Origin: Triops longicaudatus
Lineage: Eukaryota > Arthropoda > Branchiopoda > Notostraca > Triopsidae
Length of the DNA stretch: 64,000 nt
Reading direction: 5' to 3'
Assembly: GCA_022885665.1 (NCBI GenBank)
Contig: JAGQDJ010000120.1
Span: forward strand, 248,001 to 312,000
Part shown: piece after piece, positions 35,201 through 50,200 of the stretch
How the letters are laid out: every line of letters begins with the position of its first letter
How positions within the stretch are numbered: the stretch's first letter is position 1
The notes under the pieces: model-generated
The model's database searches: none
What the model saw: only the letters and a program-made list of their open reading frames with translations
What the model was told of the DNA's origin: nothing
Program-made: the position numbers and the translations under genes

Positions 35201-38200
35201 TACACCACCACCTTACACATCATCAACGGCTGTAAACGTACCGCATTCTCGCGCTAATAGAACTTCTACGACGCATTTGAAACACAGAATTGTAGCCTAT
35301 TCTGCAGAAAAATGAGCCTGATAACTAGCCCTATTGCTAAACGCAATGCCACACTAATGATCCAGATCGCGGTTAGGAACATGCAGGCGCTTCCGTATGC
35401 AAGTGATCATCCAAAGCTATAGTTAACGCCACTAAAACACATAGCAATGAAAACGCGGAACCTTACGACGGCAGAGTAAAAATTCAATATTCCTACGCAC
35501 ATATTATCTCTATGCACGAAAATTTGCTTCCTTACATGACCGTTCACTGATCGAAAATTTTCACTTTTTGTCGTACCATGTATTGTCCAGTTTTGCTGTT
35601 CTCTATGTTTACTTTGAATTTTCGAAAAACTTCTTCTCAAACAGGTTAACACAGTAATTCGCCACAAAAAATCAATTTCAAACAATTCAGTTTGTAAAGC
35701 TAGTGCGACTAACTTTAAAAGACAAAGGTCTGGTTAAATCCTATTACTTCAATGAAAGTCAGTAAATTTCCCAAATTAACTAACCTTTTTATTTAATTTT
35801 CATTTTTTAATTTTACATGAAATGAACTCAGTTCGTTTTCCCAAATTAATTGAGAATTTGCGTAAATGACCGCGGACCTTTTTTCATTCTCCCCCGATAA
35901 TGTAACAATATAGAATTTTCGCTAAATGCAACCGTCACCTGGCTATGGCTACGATATTTATTTTAACGGTTCTGTCAATCGTGAGCACGCGTTAATCAGT
36001 TTCAATTTAAAGTGACGACATTCTTACTATACAGTAACTGTACGAAATCTCGCTCGTCTTGGTATGGCACACGTGGTGCGAAAATGACACAGCAGCGCGC
36101 GTGTTTGAACTTGGCCTTTTCCTCGAATTCGATTGTTTTTTTCTTTTTTTACCTTTTTTTCACCTCACCCCTAGTACGCAGTATTACTTACACGAAACGT
36201 GCCAGTATCGTCACCTGCGCCGGGTAAATATTTTCATTTCCCTCTTCCTAGAGACAAACCCAGGCGCGGAAAAGTGCAAGACAATAGCTCTTAGAGCTCA
36301 CGGAACTTTCGGGCACACGCATTTATACGCAGGCTCTTTCTGCTTAATGTCTCATCTCGCACAAGTTTGTTTATCCAAAGATAAAATTTGGACTATGTAA
36401 ACCGAACGTGATGTAACTTCAACCTGCATTGGCGTTTGGGAACACCCGTAGCCGTGTTCTCGCACCTCCTTCCATCCTCTACAAAATAAGTGCGGAAAGG
36501 GCAGAAATGCCACGAAAAACCAGCTGGCCATTTCATTACACCCGCCTTCAGTGGGAAAAGAATACCGATCAAAGAATTTTTAGACAGGCAGCAAGGGGTC
36601 TATTTCTGTCCCTCTTACGCACTATAAAAACTCCCCATGAGTCAAAAATTATTTGAGGACTGTCCAGTACTGTCCCAATTTCTTTCTTGTTCCAGCAAAT
36701 TTGCTGCCCGAAAAAAAAAATTCTTCGATGGAATGTCAAGCTTCCTAGGTAATAAGGCTGACATAGATACCGGAAAGTCTCTCGGAATTCTAGGAAATAT
36801 TTGTCTGGAAAATGGGATGCGTACGAACAGCAAAGTATGCAAATTTCTAACCGGGAGGTTCAGGTTTACTTCCGCGGGAACGTATCCAAACGTTGTCACG
36901 TTATGCAGGGGTAGATGAGGGAGGGAGACGGCAATATATGCCATTCAAACGCCAAAAGTTGGTTACGGTTCGGAAATGAATCCGTCAAGTGGATTTTGGG
37001 AGGGCTGTTTGGCCAAGCTTAATTTTTGCCTTGGTAGGGCCTACGTAGCTATGCCTCTCAGCTGGCTTGGATGACAACGTTCGACAGCCGACAACAAGCG
37101 CAAAAGGGGAGAATTAATTAACCGCGCGATCACTCATCGGGTGATCTGCCGCGGAAAAGAATAATAGGGACGCTGACACCGTGCAAGGAGACGTATAGCA
37201 ATGGCAATCGCTTTTTTATCTTATTAAGCCTTCCAGTCAACTTATCCCTAACTCGTAGAGAAGACACACCGAAAAACACTTTCATTAACTCTTCTGCAAT
37301 GAATCACCTTCCAACATGTCTTTTCCACGGTTAAATAGCACAAACGCTTTACTATTTCATTCTGCCTTTTTAATTTCTTTCATCTTCGTGAAGAAATTCT
37401 TGAACTAGCATTAATATTACAGTAAAATCACACTATAACGAATCTCTCGGAAACAGAAAAGTTCGGAATATTCGAATTTCGTTCAACAAACGCTTTTTCA
37501 TTATTTAACGGGTTCGTAATAACGAGATTTCATGGTACAATTTCGTTTTCTTAAAATTACTGCAGAAACTTTACAGTGAACCTCCCAGGTGAAAAAAAAA
37601 CTATTCGGTGTATCGAAGTTCATTTTATCAGACGACTTTTCTGTACTATTATTTGACTTGGGACTTTAAAACCCCCTACACATAGACTACAGTTCTTTTC
37701 TAAAAGGATTCGTTAGGGTGAGTTACAATTTTTAAAACAAAATGCAGATTCTCTTTAAGGAACCTGCCGGGATAAAAACACAAAAACATTACTTTACCCG
37801 ACAGTTCGAAAGAGACTTCTAGTACTTCGTTAAAAAAAATGATTCGGCATTTAAGAAGTTCGTTATGTAAGACTAATTTTCTATACATTTACATAATTCA
37901 CAGTCTTAGATCAGCCTATAAACGACAGTTTGTTTTAAACAGTTTATTTTAACGAGACTACTACTACAGGTCCATCGCAGGCTTGTACTTATTGACGAAC
38001 GCACTTTTATTTTGAAGTCCAGATCACTGAATTCTGCATTCTTCAACAATAATTACTTCACTAGTTCCAAGATTATGAATTATTATCGTTGTTATTGAAA
38101 TCTCCCATGTAAACTTCTTGAGTGCGATGTACCTCTTTCAAATGTCAAAAGATAAGCGTTCCCAATTACTTAAACAACGGGCACGTGCTATTTGGACGCA

Positions 38201-41200
38201 TTATCAAGCTCTAGGACCTCACGATCAGAAAAAGGAACAAAAATTTTCGAGCTCTATTCCCTGGGCTGGGCTTTACGTTTTAAGCTAATCACCTCCAGCC
38301 CAACCCAATAATGTACATACATGATATTGATTTAATAAAGAAACATGGCATGCCTTCGACATCATGATGAAAAAAGAATTCCCAATTTCAGGGTTCTTTT
38401 AACACGCATGACAGTGTTGTCAAGTTTTATTTTGTATCAAACTATTTTTTCTGGTGCTTTTATCCATGTATACAGTACAATGAGGAGTATAAAGCCTATC
38501 TACGCACGTAAAAGCCCAATACTTTTTTTTATAACCAACTAGGTTGCTGATAGTCAATTACGGCACGAGTCTTTCAGGAAGACACCACCAAACTTATTTA
38601 TTCTTTTTCATTATTGCCACTGAAAAATTTTTACAACTTTTCTACGCTGCCATAACGGATTTATTTCAGCTTAGACGTAGCAGTCGAGCGGAATACTAAA
38701 AACGATACGCTTTGACGATGCGTGGTTTGAGAAAAAGCGCGTGCGCTTCGGTTACGCGGGCACTCCAGTGCCAGATCGCCCCGTAAAGATATAGCTGAGG
38801 TAAAAAGTCTCAGAGGAAAACACAAAGTCTACAGAGTCAAAAGTTTGCGCCCGGGGTGGATGGGAGTCCTGTTTAAGTGTGTGGTTGGCCTAATTAGCTT
38901 GTTCACGTGCACAACTCAGAAACTTCATTAAGACTTTCTGCACGTTGTGAGATCAAACAAATTAAGCCATTCAGAAATTTCCTTTTTTTCCTTTTCTTGC
39001 CCACGCGAAATTCCATCTAACTTTCCATGGAGTAAAACATGTAATGTCAATTGCTATTCCTTTTGGAAATATCGAACCAATTCGATGGGACAATTTCAAT
39101 TTCATTGGTGCAATCTGCGACGAGATAATTGGGCAAGATGTGAAAGAAAACGTGACAAATACAGTGTGTGAGGAGAAAAAGTGATTTCGGCACTAATAAC
39201 AACCCATTTTCCAACGACTAGTAGGAACAGTTGTGAAGCGTCCATGAAATCAGGTGAGCCAAACTGATGGGTACGCTCAGATAAAATAAGCTTAAAAACC
39301 CCGTCTCGCGTCTTCATTTACTAGGAAATGTGTTCCAAACATCTTGAAGCTTAACAGGCCTGGACAATTTCACCACAAAGCGCAAGAATTTCTTCTTGCT
39401 ATCAAACAGAAGGATCTATTCCCAGCTGTCGCGTTTCTCATATTGTTGTCACTGTCAAGACTTATACAAAACTTAGGATCTTTATTATTCTCCTTTCTCT
39501 TCATTTTTTTTTCGTGGACGCCTACGACAAGTAATTCCTCCTACGCTTGTAAACTTCAACCAGGAGCTAGCTTGTGTTTCCATCGGGAGAAACAAACGAC
39601 AAGAGAACCCTTTTTCGATGGCTGCCATCTTCGCCCGTCAAAGCAGCTTTTCTGTTCCGGGGGATATCTAGTGGATGGGGTGTTTTAGTATTCGGTGTAA
39701 GGGTTTATTCCGAGTGGTTCGCTATGAAAGGACCTGGTCAGTAAAAAGGCTATACACAACTGTCTAGCTCCAATGGCGCTAATGAATAATTCTTCCGAGG
39801 CTGCGGCCAATATGACTTACGAGATCTCGTGCTATTCTTCCGAGTTCGAGCTGAGGAATCAGACGCTGTGCAATGACACGTGCTTGGAAGAATTCGTCGA
39901 ATCGTGTCAACGTCAATTCCAGATCCAGTACGTTTATATGATCAGCGTGCCAGTGATGCTCTTTTTCTGCGCTCTCACGGTCGTTATTAACCTCATCATT
40001 GTCGTCTCTGTTCGATGGATGAGAAAACCGCTCACACCTACCATGTGCTTTAGTGTCAGTTTAGCCGGGGCGGACGCCTGTGCCTCGTTCGTCATTGGAC
40101 TCGGACTTTTCATCAACAGGTAATATATAGACAAAAAGAGGTGCTTCCTGAACTTTCATCTAATTTCGCCCAAAGATCAGTTGTTGGATTTCACAAAACA
40201 ACCCACAAGCGGTAATAAAATTCGACAAGCAGAGCCCAGCAACAAAATAGAGAAAGATTGCTCGTTTCCATGTAGCGTTACGTTTAGCATCACTGGGGCA
40301 TTACGTTGTTGCTTGGTACGCAGTCGAGGTGTATTTTTCAAAAAAGAAATAATTAAATACATTTACTGTTCACTAAAAATATCGATAAATAGGCACTTTA
40401 AGGGAAGCTAACATGACTATTGCATTTTGAAAAAAAAATGTGTTAAACAGCGACTTGCCTCGGAAAACTGTACTTTGCGATACTGTTCTTTTTAAGCTGC
40501 TCTAAAATCTCTTTATAAAGAAATCTTCTAAAAAGTACTGTCAGTTTTAGCAGACGGGTTGTACGGTCCAAGGTTAGGTAAATTTAAGGAGAAAACACCC
40601 GATATAAACAACATTGGATACATCGAACAGTTTTTGGATGTTCTCGAGAGGTTCGTTATAACGAGATTGAACTACATAAATAAGCAAAAGGTAGTTTTAT
40701 GAAAGAATCGTTATATTAATTCGACATCTGAAACGTAATGAGTTGAACTGCAGTAGCGTTTCCTGGCCTGGCAATTTCTTTTTATATTTTTGTATATCGC
40801 AAGCACGCGTGAGATTTCGAATACTTTTGCCACTTATCATCGAAAAACCAAACAAATAAAAGCAAAGAATAAAAAAAGCTTATTATGCAAACAATTGTTA
40901 TTCTTTTATGGGCTGCAAAATTGGAAAAACTCTACACACGCAAGTGTTTCGCATGTTAAAGACCTGTCAAGTTCACGGAGCAGTCATTATCTTGTTAATA
41001 TTGACTCTACTGTTGTTTTACTGGAAGAAATGCCGCGTCTTCCTTCGTTACATCGAAATTCACTCAAATTAATTAACGTATAATATACTGGAGACATATG
41101 AACGCTACAACTGTCTTCAGTTTCTTGACATTGCAGAAAGGTCGAAGCTCATTCAACAATAAAACTGCTGAATCCTATTCGAGACTTGGATATTTATCCA

Positions 41201-44200
41201 AAATTTTGTTCCTTTGCTCAGCAAAAATGTCTCACCAATTTCGTAGGAAAACTTTTTTTATGGTATTGCTTTGCTTGCCCCGGATCCGATTTGAATATTA
41301 TAAAAATGGCTTTCTGAATTTTAACACTACATTTCATTATACCATTCTAATGCAGATTAGTGATTTATCAAAAACATATAAGACATAAGACCCAGCGATA
41401 GGCTTTGGCCTACGCTAGTGAAGATCATAAAAAAATACAATCAGTAAATTAAACATAAGGCACGCTATAAAACTACAATCAGAAATAGCGATTACATGAT
41501 ATCTATATACTATACAGAAGAATCTCGCTATAATGAACCCTTGCGTAGCGGATTGTTTGCTTCAACAGACGGGTTATCAAGCACCGAGTTGCGTAAATAT
41601 ACAAAAAAGCATCAGATATAGCGAATTGTTTTTCTGCTCCCAGGGGATTCTTTACAAAGAAATTCTAATGTATCTGCATCAGGCTGCAGTCAAATGCGGA
41701 CTTATCTCTTTTTTTTTTTCGTTTTCGCGTACGCTTTTACGGGATCGTCGGATACAATTACTCGCTGAACTCCTTACTCGGCGAATTTTTTTTAACTCCT
41801 TTGTCTGTGTGTACTTTTTCAGTTGCCACTATCAGTCGCGTTCAAGTTCGAACAACCTGGATTATCTTACACATAATCTTACTCGATTGTGTGCCTTACA
41901 TCCTGATTAAACTCAAAGAAATCGCTGACACGCAAGTTATGGTCAAAACCCGTGTGAACTTTGCTCACCTACCGTGTCTAACAAGTTGTTAAGTAAAACT
42001 TTCTTGTTTAACACACCGTGAGCTAAGCTCATTATTGCCTTTGTAAAAGTTTACGCGGCAACTTGTATTGTAAAAGTTCCGTATGACAAGTTCAAAATCA
42101 AGTGACCATGCCATAGAAAACCAAAAGAGCCTCGATTGTAAGAGATTTCCTCACAGCACCTTTTTACGGTTCTCACAACCGGATTCAGCTACGTTAATTA
42201 ACAAATATACGTAAACACAGCTAGATACATAAAAATCAAATGATATAATTACGTATCAATAAAAATAAACATTTTGAAAAAATATAAGAATCAAAATATT
42301 ATTTTACCATAATATAATGAACCATATGTAAAAAAGGTTCCGTAACGTGTTACATCATGAATTATATATTATTACATTACACAAAGATTCAATTTTCTGA
42401 ACGAAACACTAGAAAATAAGCAGGGTTATGATGTTATTAATAGTCAGTTTGTTTTCGTGCTCGCTGATGAGCAATTCAGGTGCTTAGTAAATTTTTGCCT
42501 TTGAAGATTGGTTTCTGCGCAGAAAGTAAAAACACACGGAGTCAAGCGTAGGGGGGAGGCAATAACATGTGCCTTTATGAATCTTACTAATCCCGGATCC
42601 CACGGTCTGGAGAAACTTCATTTCGAGCAGGGAAAAAAAAAATTTTTGCCATGTAGCAAATACGAAAACTCGCAAAAGGAAATTCGTTTTCCTGTCACGC
42701 TTTGAGTTAGGCAATCAATGTACCCGTTGTCCTGAATAACGAAATGATCAAATAGGATTTTAAAGGTAGAAAACGTACAAGTACCGACATCCTACTATAC
42801 AGTGCAAGGTACAATAAGGACGCTATTTGGGACTTTATCGGACACTAATTACAGCGTTACGTTAGCATATGCGATAGAGGAATATTGGATCAACGGCCGT
42901 TTGTTAAAACAAGCTACCGAGATTACAAGTCCTCCCAAAATGTTCGCTCGTACGGTACTGAAACCTAGTGTACTTGATCGACGAAAAGACTCGAACTGCG
43001 TTCCGTGTAATTAACTATCTTAGGCAAAGAGCTTGCAGCTAAATTTAGTTATCACCGACACACCTTCACGGCGAAAGATCAGATAATTCCCGCCTTTGTA
43101 CTGTACACTTCTGCGCTGGTACCCTACAGTACCATCCAGCGTAGAGAAGCTTCGATGTTGCCTCTTCACGTCAATAAGTAAACAACACACGGCTTGCATC
43201 AACACTTCTCTAAAAAGACGCAAGTTTCCTATTTTGTTTTGATTGCTGCTGTTCTAGCAACAACGGGTCAACCTGAAATAACAGAAACAGATTTGTTCAA
43301 CCACTCGTGCTTGCTTTAAAGCACAGCTTTCGCTCAGCTTTCGTAAACACATTATTCAGGGGTAGAATCCCTAGGAACATTCTTTTCACTGTTATTCAAA
43401 CACCCTCTTTCTCCCTGAAACGTTGCTCAACCAGAAATTAAGCAACACGAGATCCTTTTTGGCAACAAGATCGTAAAAGCGGGGCTGAAGAAGATTTGCT
43501 ACAGAATCACGGCTTTGTGAAGTGGTCGTCAGTAAACGCCTATAATACTGCCTGCACCTGTAACGGAAGGGAAATCCCCCCACACTCTCCAATCTTGCTA
43601 TGCGCGAAGACGTAATAAATAATCGGATTCTAAAACTACGTTATTTTTAAATCTTATAAGCTGTCCCAATCCTCCGTCACTAAGCCAGGAAAGCATGAAA
43701 AAGTAAGGCTTTCGAATAGCTAAATGCTTCGGAATGACGCATTCATTCGTTTCACGAAACTTTCGGATGCGGTTATGGGGATATTAGGACTGAACGGTCA
43801 ATACACACGTGGTCAGCATTTTTCCTATTTCTTTGTCTTAATGTTACTGTATCGCTACATAATGCTTTTCTTTCTTGCACAGTTTCCTAAAAGCTCTTTC
43901 AGTGGATCTCGATGCAGTCAACCAATGCTTCTTCCTCGTGCTTGAAGTAATGCGACTAAGCGGGGTGATCGTCACGGTGGCGCACCTTCTCGCCCTTGCG
44001 ATCAATCATTACATCGGCATCTTGAAACCTTTCCAATACGCATCCATAATGACGCCCAAAACAGTAGTCATCTGCATTACGGCCATGTGGATCTGCCCCT
44101 CCCTCGCGCTTATTGCTCACTTTGCCAGCGTCGAGCGCCAGGGGTTTCAGGTAACGTTTCCCAACAATGAAACTTCACATTCATCAGAGTATAGCTTACA

Positions 44201-47200
44201 CTATTGACAAGTTGCTATCTAAGCTATCACTCCATATTCTGACACAGCTCCACACAATCCGTTACAGACTCCATAATCCAATAAATGTAATCCTTTGTTC
44301 CAACAATGCCTTCTTATACCGATATTCAAACACATTTCTCAGTATCGATAACTCGAGCAAACATTTAAAAACTGATTGTCAGCAATAAACGGCAGAACCT
44401 CGTTATAAAGAACCCTTTTATTACGAACTACCGGACAGTATATGTACGGAAATGCACCCTATAAAACGAACTTTAGATGTAGAAAGAGTTTTTTTTGCGT
44501 TTAGTGGTTGTTCTTTATAAAGAAAATCTACTGTAGTAAAGTTTCGCTATAACGAACTTCCTGGAGGACAAAAGCTGTTCGGTATATTTCAACTTCGTTA
44601 TATCGGACCTTCTTTTTACTAAGGTACAATTCCCAGGACCTGTTGAACACTCCCATAATATCCGAAATACCGTTACAAAAGGGTTCGTTATAGGGTAATT
44701 TTACTGCAGTCTACCTCTATTAACGGACACGCAGTGATGCCCCCATTTATGCAGTCTCGATTTATGCTGTTTCACTTTTACGCGGTCGGAAGTTTACAGG
44801 TAAAGTTTTGCTAAAAAAAATACACGAAATACGGCTATGTAGCTCAGAATTCTATATTCTTGCTTTTCTCCAACATACGGGTAAATATTTTGGCTTAATT
44901 TCGAAGCACTAAACTGGATTCGCTGGAGTGGATGCACGGTATTCCGGGTCATGTCGAGCAGACGGCCTTTGACTTCATTAATTTGCAATATTTTTGAAAG
45001 GCTTTCAGTAACTATAGCAGTTTGAAAATTGCTTAAATATAATCTTCAACTCTTACTTACAATTAAAATTACATTTTTTTTTGCAAAAATGTTTTGTCAC
45101 TCAATAACAATAAACTTTATGAGAGCAAGGAATGCATCCCTATCTTACATATGTTACACAAAGATTAGTTTAATCATTTCTGTTTACGCGGTATTTTTGC
45201 GGAACTAACCTACCGCGTAAATGAAGGATCACTGTACCTTTATAAAAAGGTTTTCTAATATATATCTTTAACAGATATTTAACCAGAGCCATAGCTATCA
45301 TAGCAATCGCTATAAGGTTCACCTATATTTAGTATTACCGCAATAAACCGGTATCGCAGTCCGTCTCTACATAACGGTAATATAGTGTGCTTCTTTACAC
45401 CGGTGTTTAACCATACCTTCGCAAACTGATACCAACCCTACCTGTTAACAGTAGTTATCAAAACGGATGTTCCATTACGCCTCTTTAAACCGAGATCCAT
45501 TCTACCATTCTATTTTTTTTAACATACCTCCCTGAACCGATAATTTAACAATTGCTCTCTATATCGCTATTCGATCAAACGTTTCTGAACTAGTACTGCA
45601 ACCTCATTAAACCGATACTTGCTACTAGTTCCATAGCCAGGATTTCCGTTCGGTTTAGTCTGGATGGTGGGAGTGTTCAATACACAATTTAAACTGAATG
45701 TCTGGTATTCACCTACGTCTCCCACTACAAAATAAAAATATCGGAGGTTGAGAACCACCTACCCCCGTGGTTACAGGGATAGACTGTTCGTTATAACGAA
45801 ATTCTACTATTGAAATCTTTGAACTGATAAATAAATTTAACTTTCTCTTATTTCATTTGTACAGTAAAATCTCATTAGAATGAGTCCTTTTATAACGAGT
45901 CGTCGGCTACAGTGTACAGTTTACATGATTTTAAGTAACTGTTAATCACGGATATTTTCCATTATTTTTTTCACAGGATGCTCAATGCAAGGAAATTACT
46001 TTCTTGAAACAATTCAAATTCCGCGCTCAATTTGCTACCTTTTTTTTCGTTCCCCTCCTTTTCATGATTGCCATTTACGGCCACATATTTGTAATCGTAC
46101 GGAGGCATCAAGCCCTCCGTCGTAAGCTTACTCAGCGGCCAAGTCAGACTCGTTCCAACACACCGTCTCACCGACTGGAAAACGGATCAGTGCGATGGAA
46201 CCGAGCGAGTTCCAGTTGCTCGGACTCGACTTTAAATGGTACCAAAGGCAGCCCCATAACTTGGCCTAAGCGTCCAGTAGGACACCGAATTGCCATTACG
46301 TCACCTATTCAACTGGCTGTCTCCGAAAGCCCTTCGGTGCCTGTTTCACGCAACGGCGGACACCCTGCCGCTGCCATGAGACAGAACATCAAAGTAAAGT
46401 GCTATATATATAAACGAAATCGCCTCGTGTAGTAATGGCGTCATGAATGCAAAACAACTCAATTTTCATAAACTAGGCTGTCATTACCACGTTACTCATC
46501 GTCGGAACATGCGTCTTGGGCTGGATGCCGGCCGTGATCTGGTTCATCACTTTGTGTAATGATTGCGTATTGACGTTCCGTGATATCGCGCAGTTGCACA
46601 CAGTCGGAGTCAGCATTGCGGTCAACAGTCTCATCATCTTAAAATCTCTACTTGACCCTATCATCTACACTCTACGGATGAAAGATTGCCAGGTACTAAG
46701 CCACTTTACCTTCCGCTTCCCTAAACCTTGTAATAAATTTCTCGAATATCTACTATATTCCCGGAAAAGCGTCCAAAATGCCACAGTCAAACCATCAATA
46801 AGATTTCATTATTTAGAGTACTTGCTCGCTAATAATCTTTCTGGGTAATGCAAGCCCATGACCAGAAAGACCAGAAAAAAAATCTTCAGTACATTCTAGA
46901 CATCCAATTAAAAACGCTTCCTATATACGCATTAAAAGTTTTTAATAGCTTTGCTCTCAACGAAATTTCACTCTTCTCTAGATTTACGTTACATGTGCGT
47001 ACGAAAAGGTTTTATCACACGATTTCTTGCTAAGGACGAGCAATACCCCGAGGGCTGTCACTTTTCGAACTTCCGCAACAAGAAACTTAGTTTCCTAAGA
47101 AAAAAAAGGCAGGCCCTAACTTGGGTAGAAAGCTGTGACGCGATTGTGGCCGTTCTTCTATGTTAAAGCTATTTCAAGCTACACTGACTTGCACTCTAGG

Positions 47201-50200
47201 TAGCAATGATTCTTTGGTGCCCGCACGCGAAAAAAATTTACCATAGGTCCGGAAATCCATACAAAACTGTCATGCGAGAGAGAAAGGTTCGAATGTGTTG
47301 GTAAATCTTCGTGCGATCAATAAGTAAAGAAAAACGTTCGATTTATTCAGAAATCTCATACAGTTCCGCCGAGTGCGTGGGAATATGGGCAAACGCACTT
47401 TCAGCTTTATTTGGTAGAATTATCTAGTAGCATACATTGTAACTTGTTTTTCCAGGTATTCTGACGTTTTTTTATAACTTTAAAACTGATATGCTTTGTA
47501 CTAATTTTGTAACTTCATTATTATTATTAATACTCTATTAATATTATTGGTAATAACACTCGTACGCAATACTTTTTACGGGTGTGCCCTTTTTCCATAT
47601 AACATACTTAAGTTATTAACCTTCTCTGTGATTATGTGTTTAGCTATTTGAAATTAGCAATTCAAAAATATGCATCAAGTCACGCTTACCAACAATATTT
47701 AGTAAGACTACAAATTCAAAATGTGATGTTTGAAATATGTGCTACCGCACGTGCTAACAAGTGATATCTCCCAGATTAACACCATACAAAGTTTCGATAT
47801 TAGGGTCAGTACAGTTAAGAATGTAACTTTACACGGATTTTGACTTCTTGCAGGCCTAAGATTTTTTTTAATGTATAGGAAATGCAATAAGTGCTGACAG
47901 AAATGTGAAAACTGGACTATAAGGTCTTCGGATATAATCAATGCCCTAATTTGTCCGAAAAGCGTGTAATTTGTAAGCACACTGTCACACTAATTCCGTT
48001 CATTGGCTTAGATTGCGTTTCGTCGCATGAGAAATGGGCTCTACAACGCTATTTCCTGCAACAAGCGCTATAACGAAGCCACTACCCCTGCTCACTATTA
48101 CCAGAGTATCGCGGACGGGCGATCACGGCGATCAAGCACCCAGCGTTCGCTTTATTACCGTGGTAGTAGTTTCCTAACCAAGGATTCCGATTCCAACCTT
48201 TTACGACGCAGCAGTCGTTTTCGGGAATCCACCCCTAAACTGAGAATTGCTTTGCCTACGACAGTCAACGAAGTCAGTGAACGGGACGTGAGTACCTACA
48301 ACGGGAATTTTCCTAATCCCTCCGCGGATCCCTCGCCTGTAATTTCGGACAAACCCACGGAGTTGCTTCATATTCCCATTTCTTCTCGATCGGTCCTCCG
48401 GAGATCCAACTCGGCCCCGTTGCAATGCAACAACGGCAAAGGCACGAGACGAAAAACGTCACTCATTCTTTTTTCCTAATCAACCGTCACCCACTCATTT
48501 TTTTCTTCATTTTTTGACAATACTGCTACCATTTTACCCTTTTTGTACAGAAATAGTACCAACGATTAAGGGGGACCATGTAACGCGTCCAATATATAAG
48601 CCAGATGTATTGACCAGTGTCCATCACATGTCTACAAACCCGGTACTCGAATCTAATACACTTCATTTCTCCACAGAAACTTATTGCCTGACAGATTTTT
48701 TCTCTTCCAAAGACATTTTAAGCTCCTTCAATGAGTGACCTTCAAACTGCTCGGTATACGCAACTTCCATGATTTTTACAATTTAAAACGATGAGAACAC
48801 CTTTTCCTCCATGGAGGGCAGATCTCTTACGGCGACTAACAGAAGGCGAACTAATTCAAATAGAAACTCTTCACAGACGCACACCACAACACGGACATCT
48901 TAAAATTTAATCAAATTTCATTAAAAGTTTCACAAAATCTTAAAGTTTCAGAGATAATATCACGAAAACTGCCGAACCGATTTCACTTTTCTTTATACCT
49001 TACATTTTCAGATAATTAGACCTGGAGCACCAGTTTGCCCGATGTTCTTTTTTCCGTATAATAAAAAGTAGCAAAAATTTGAAAAGCTTGCACACATGCT
49101 GTAGAAATCCCTACCAGTAACATTACTATCAAAACGGTTTCTTTCATTTTTTAAACCTTTTTAAAGTATGACGTCAGATAATTCCCATGTTATTCTCCCA
49201 TACGGAGTTTGTGTATGCTACAGAAATTTCTGTAGCATCATATAGCTACAAAAATCTCAATTACAGTACTAATAGGTTAAACTTCATATTTCCTTACGAA
49301 TTATCCAACAAATTTTCATTGACAAATTTCTGACAGAATTTTATTGTTAACTGTACAAACATTAAATCCTGCAGATATTTAACTTGGCATTTGCTTAGAA
49401 GACTACCCCTTCAAAGCTTTTTTGCTGAAATGCTAACAGAGTTCGTAATTAGAAACCAGAAGACTAACAACCATGAAGTTAAAATTTGACCTTTGCCCAT
49501 ACGTTTAACCTTCACACAGCTGCATTCTTGATTTGCTAGAAATTCACCGCTACCTGCACAAACGTCAACATCTACAGAGTTTAACTTAATTTCAGCTTCT
49601 AAAGTCAACATACACAGTTTTATTGCTGAACTGCTTACAGAATTTCATTGTTATCTATGTAATTTCATCGTTAAGTTTAAACAGAGTTAATTAGGCATGT
49701 AAATTCAGTATTTTTTCAAAAGCTTACAGTGGTTTTAAACAAGGCATTTCCTTTAAAATCAGCGTTCTAACATGCACTACCTTTTCATCTCCCAAAGTAT
49801 CACGTATCTAACAACTTTGAATATTTGAACACAATGGACTCGAGCTGCAGGAAACCATTATATTCTTCTTTGGGTACAACAGGTACTTTGTCGTTTCGGA
49901 TCACGTTTCTTTCAAGAATCAAAGTCCTGCACTTAACATTTTCCTAAGAATGGTTAATACTAAAAAAACTTATCTTTAGTGAAATAGTAACAGTCTAGGC
50001 ACTTGCGACGTGCCTCATGACGAATACAAGCGCCAAAGAGTGCTTGTACATTTCTTTTCCACTAAACTAATTAGGAGGCACTCAAGAAACGTTCTTCGTC
50101 AAAAATTGTTTCTTGTTCTAGCTTAACATAAAAAAAAGTTGGACATGACGTACCGAATCACGGTCCATCATTCTTCGAAAACCCCCTCACAAGCCGTTAT

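Noticed and set aside
39344..39688. 114-codon frame just upstream of the GPCR start
   Set aside because: No membrane-receptor similarity and a separate frame; more likely 5' UTR or promoter.
48514..48738. Open frame after the GPCR stop, possibly a sixth exon
   Set aside because: An acceptor (GTACAG at about 48551) exists, but no donor in exon 5 gives a compatible phase, and the product has no recognisable motif.
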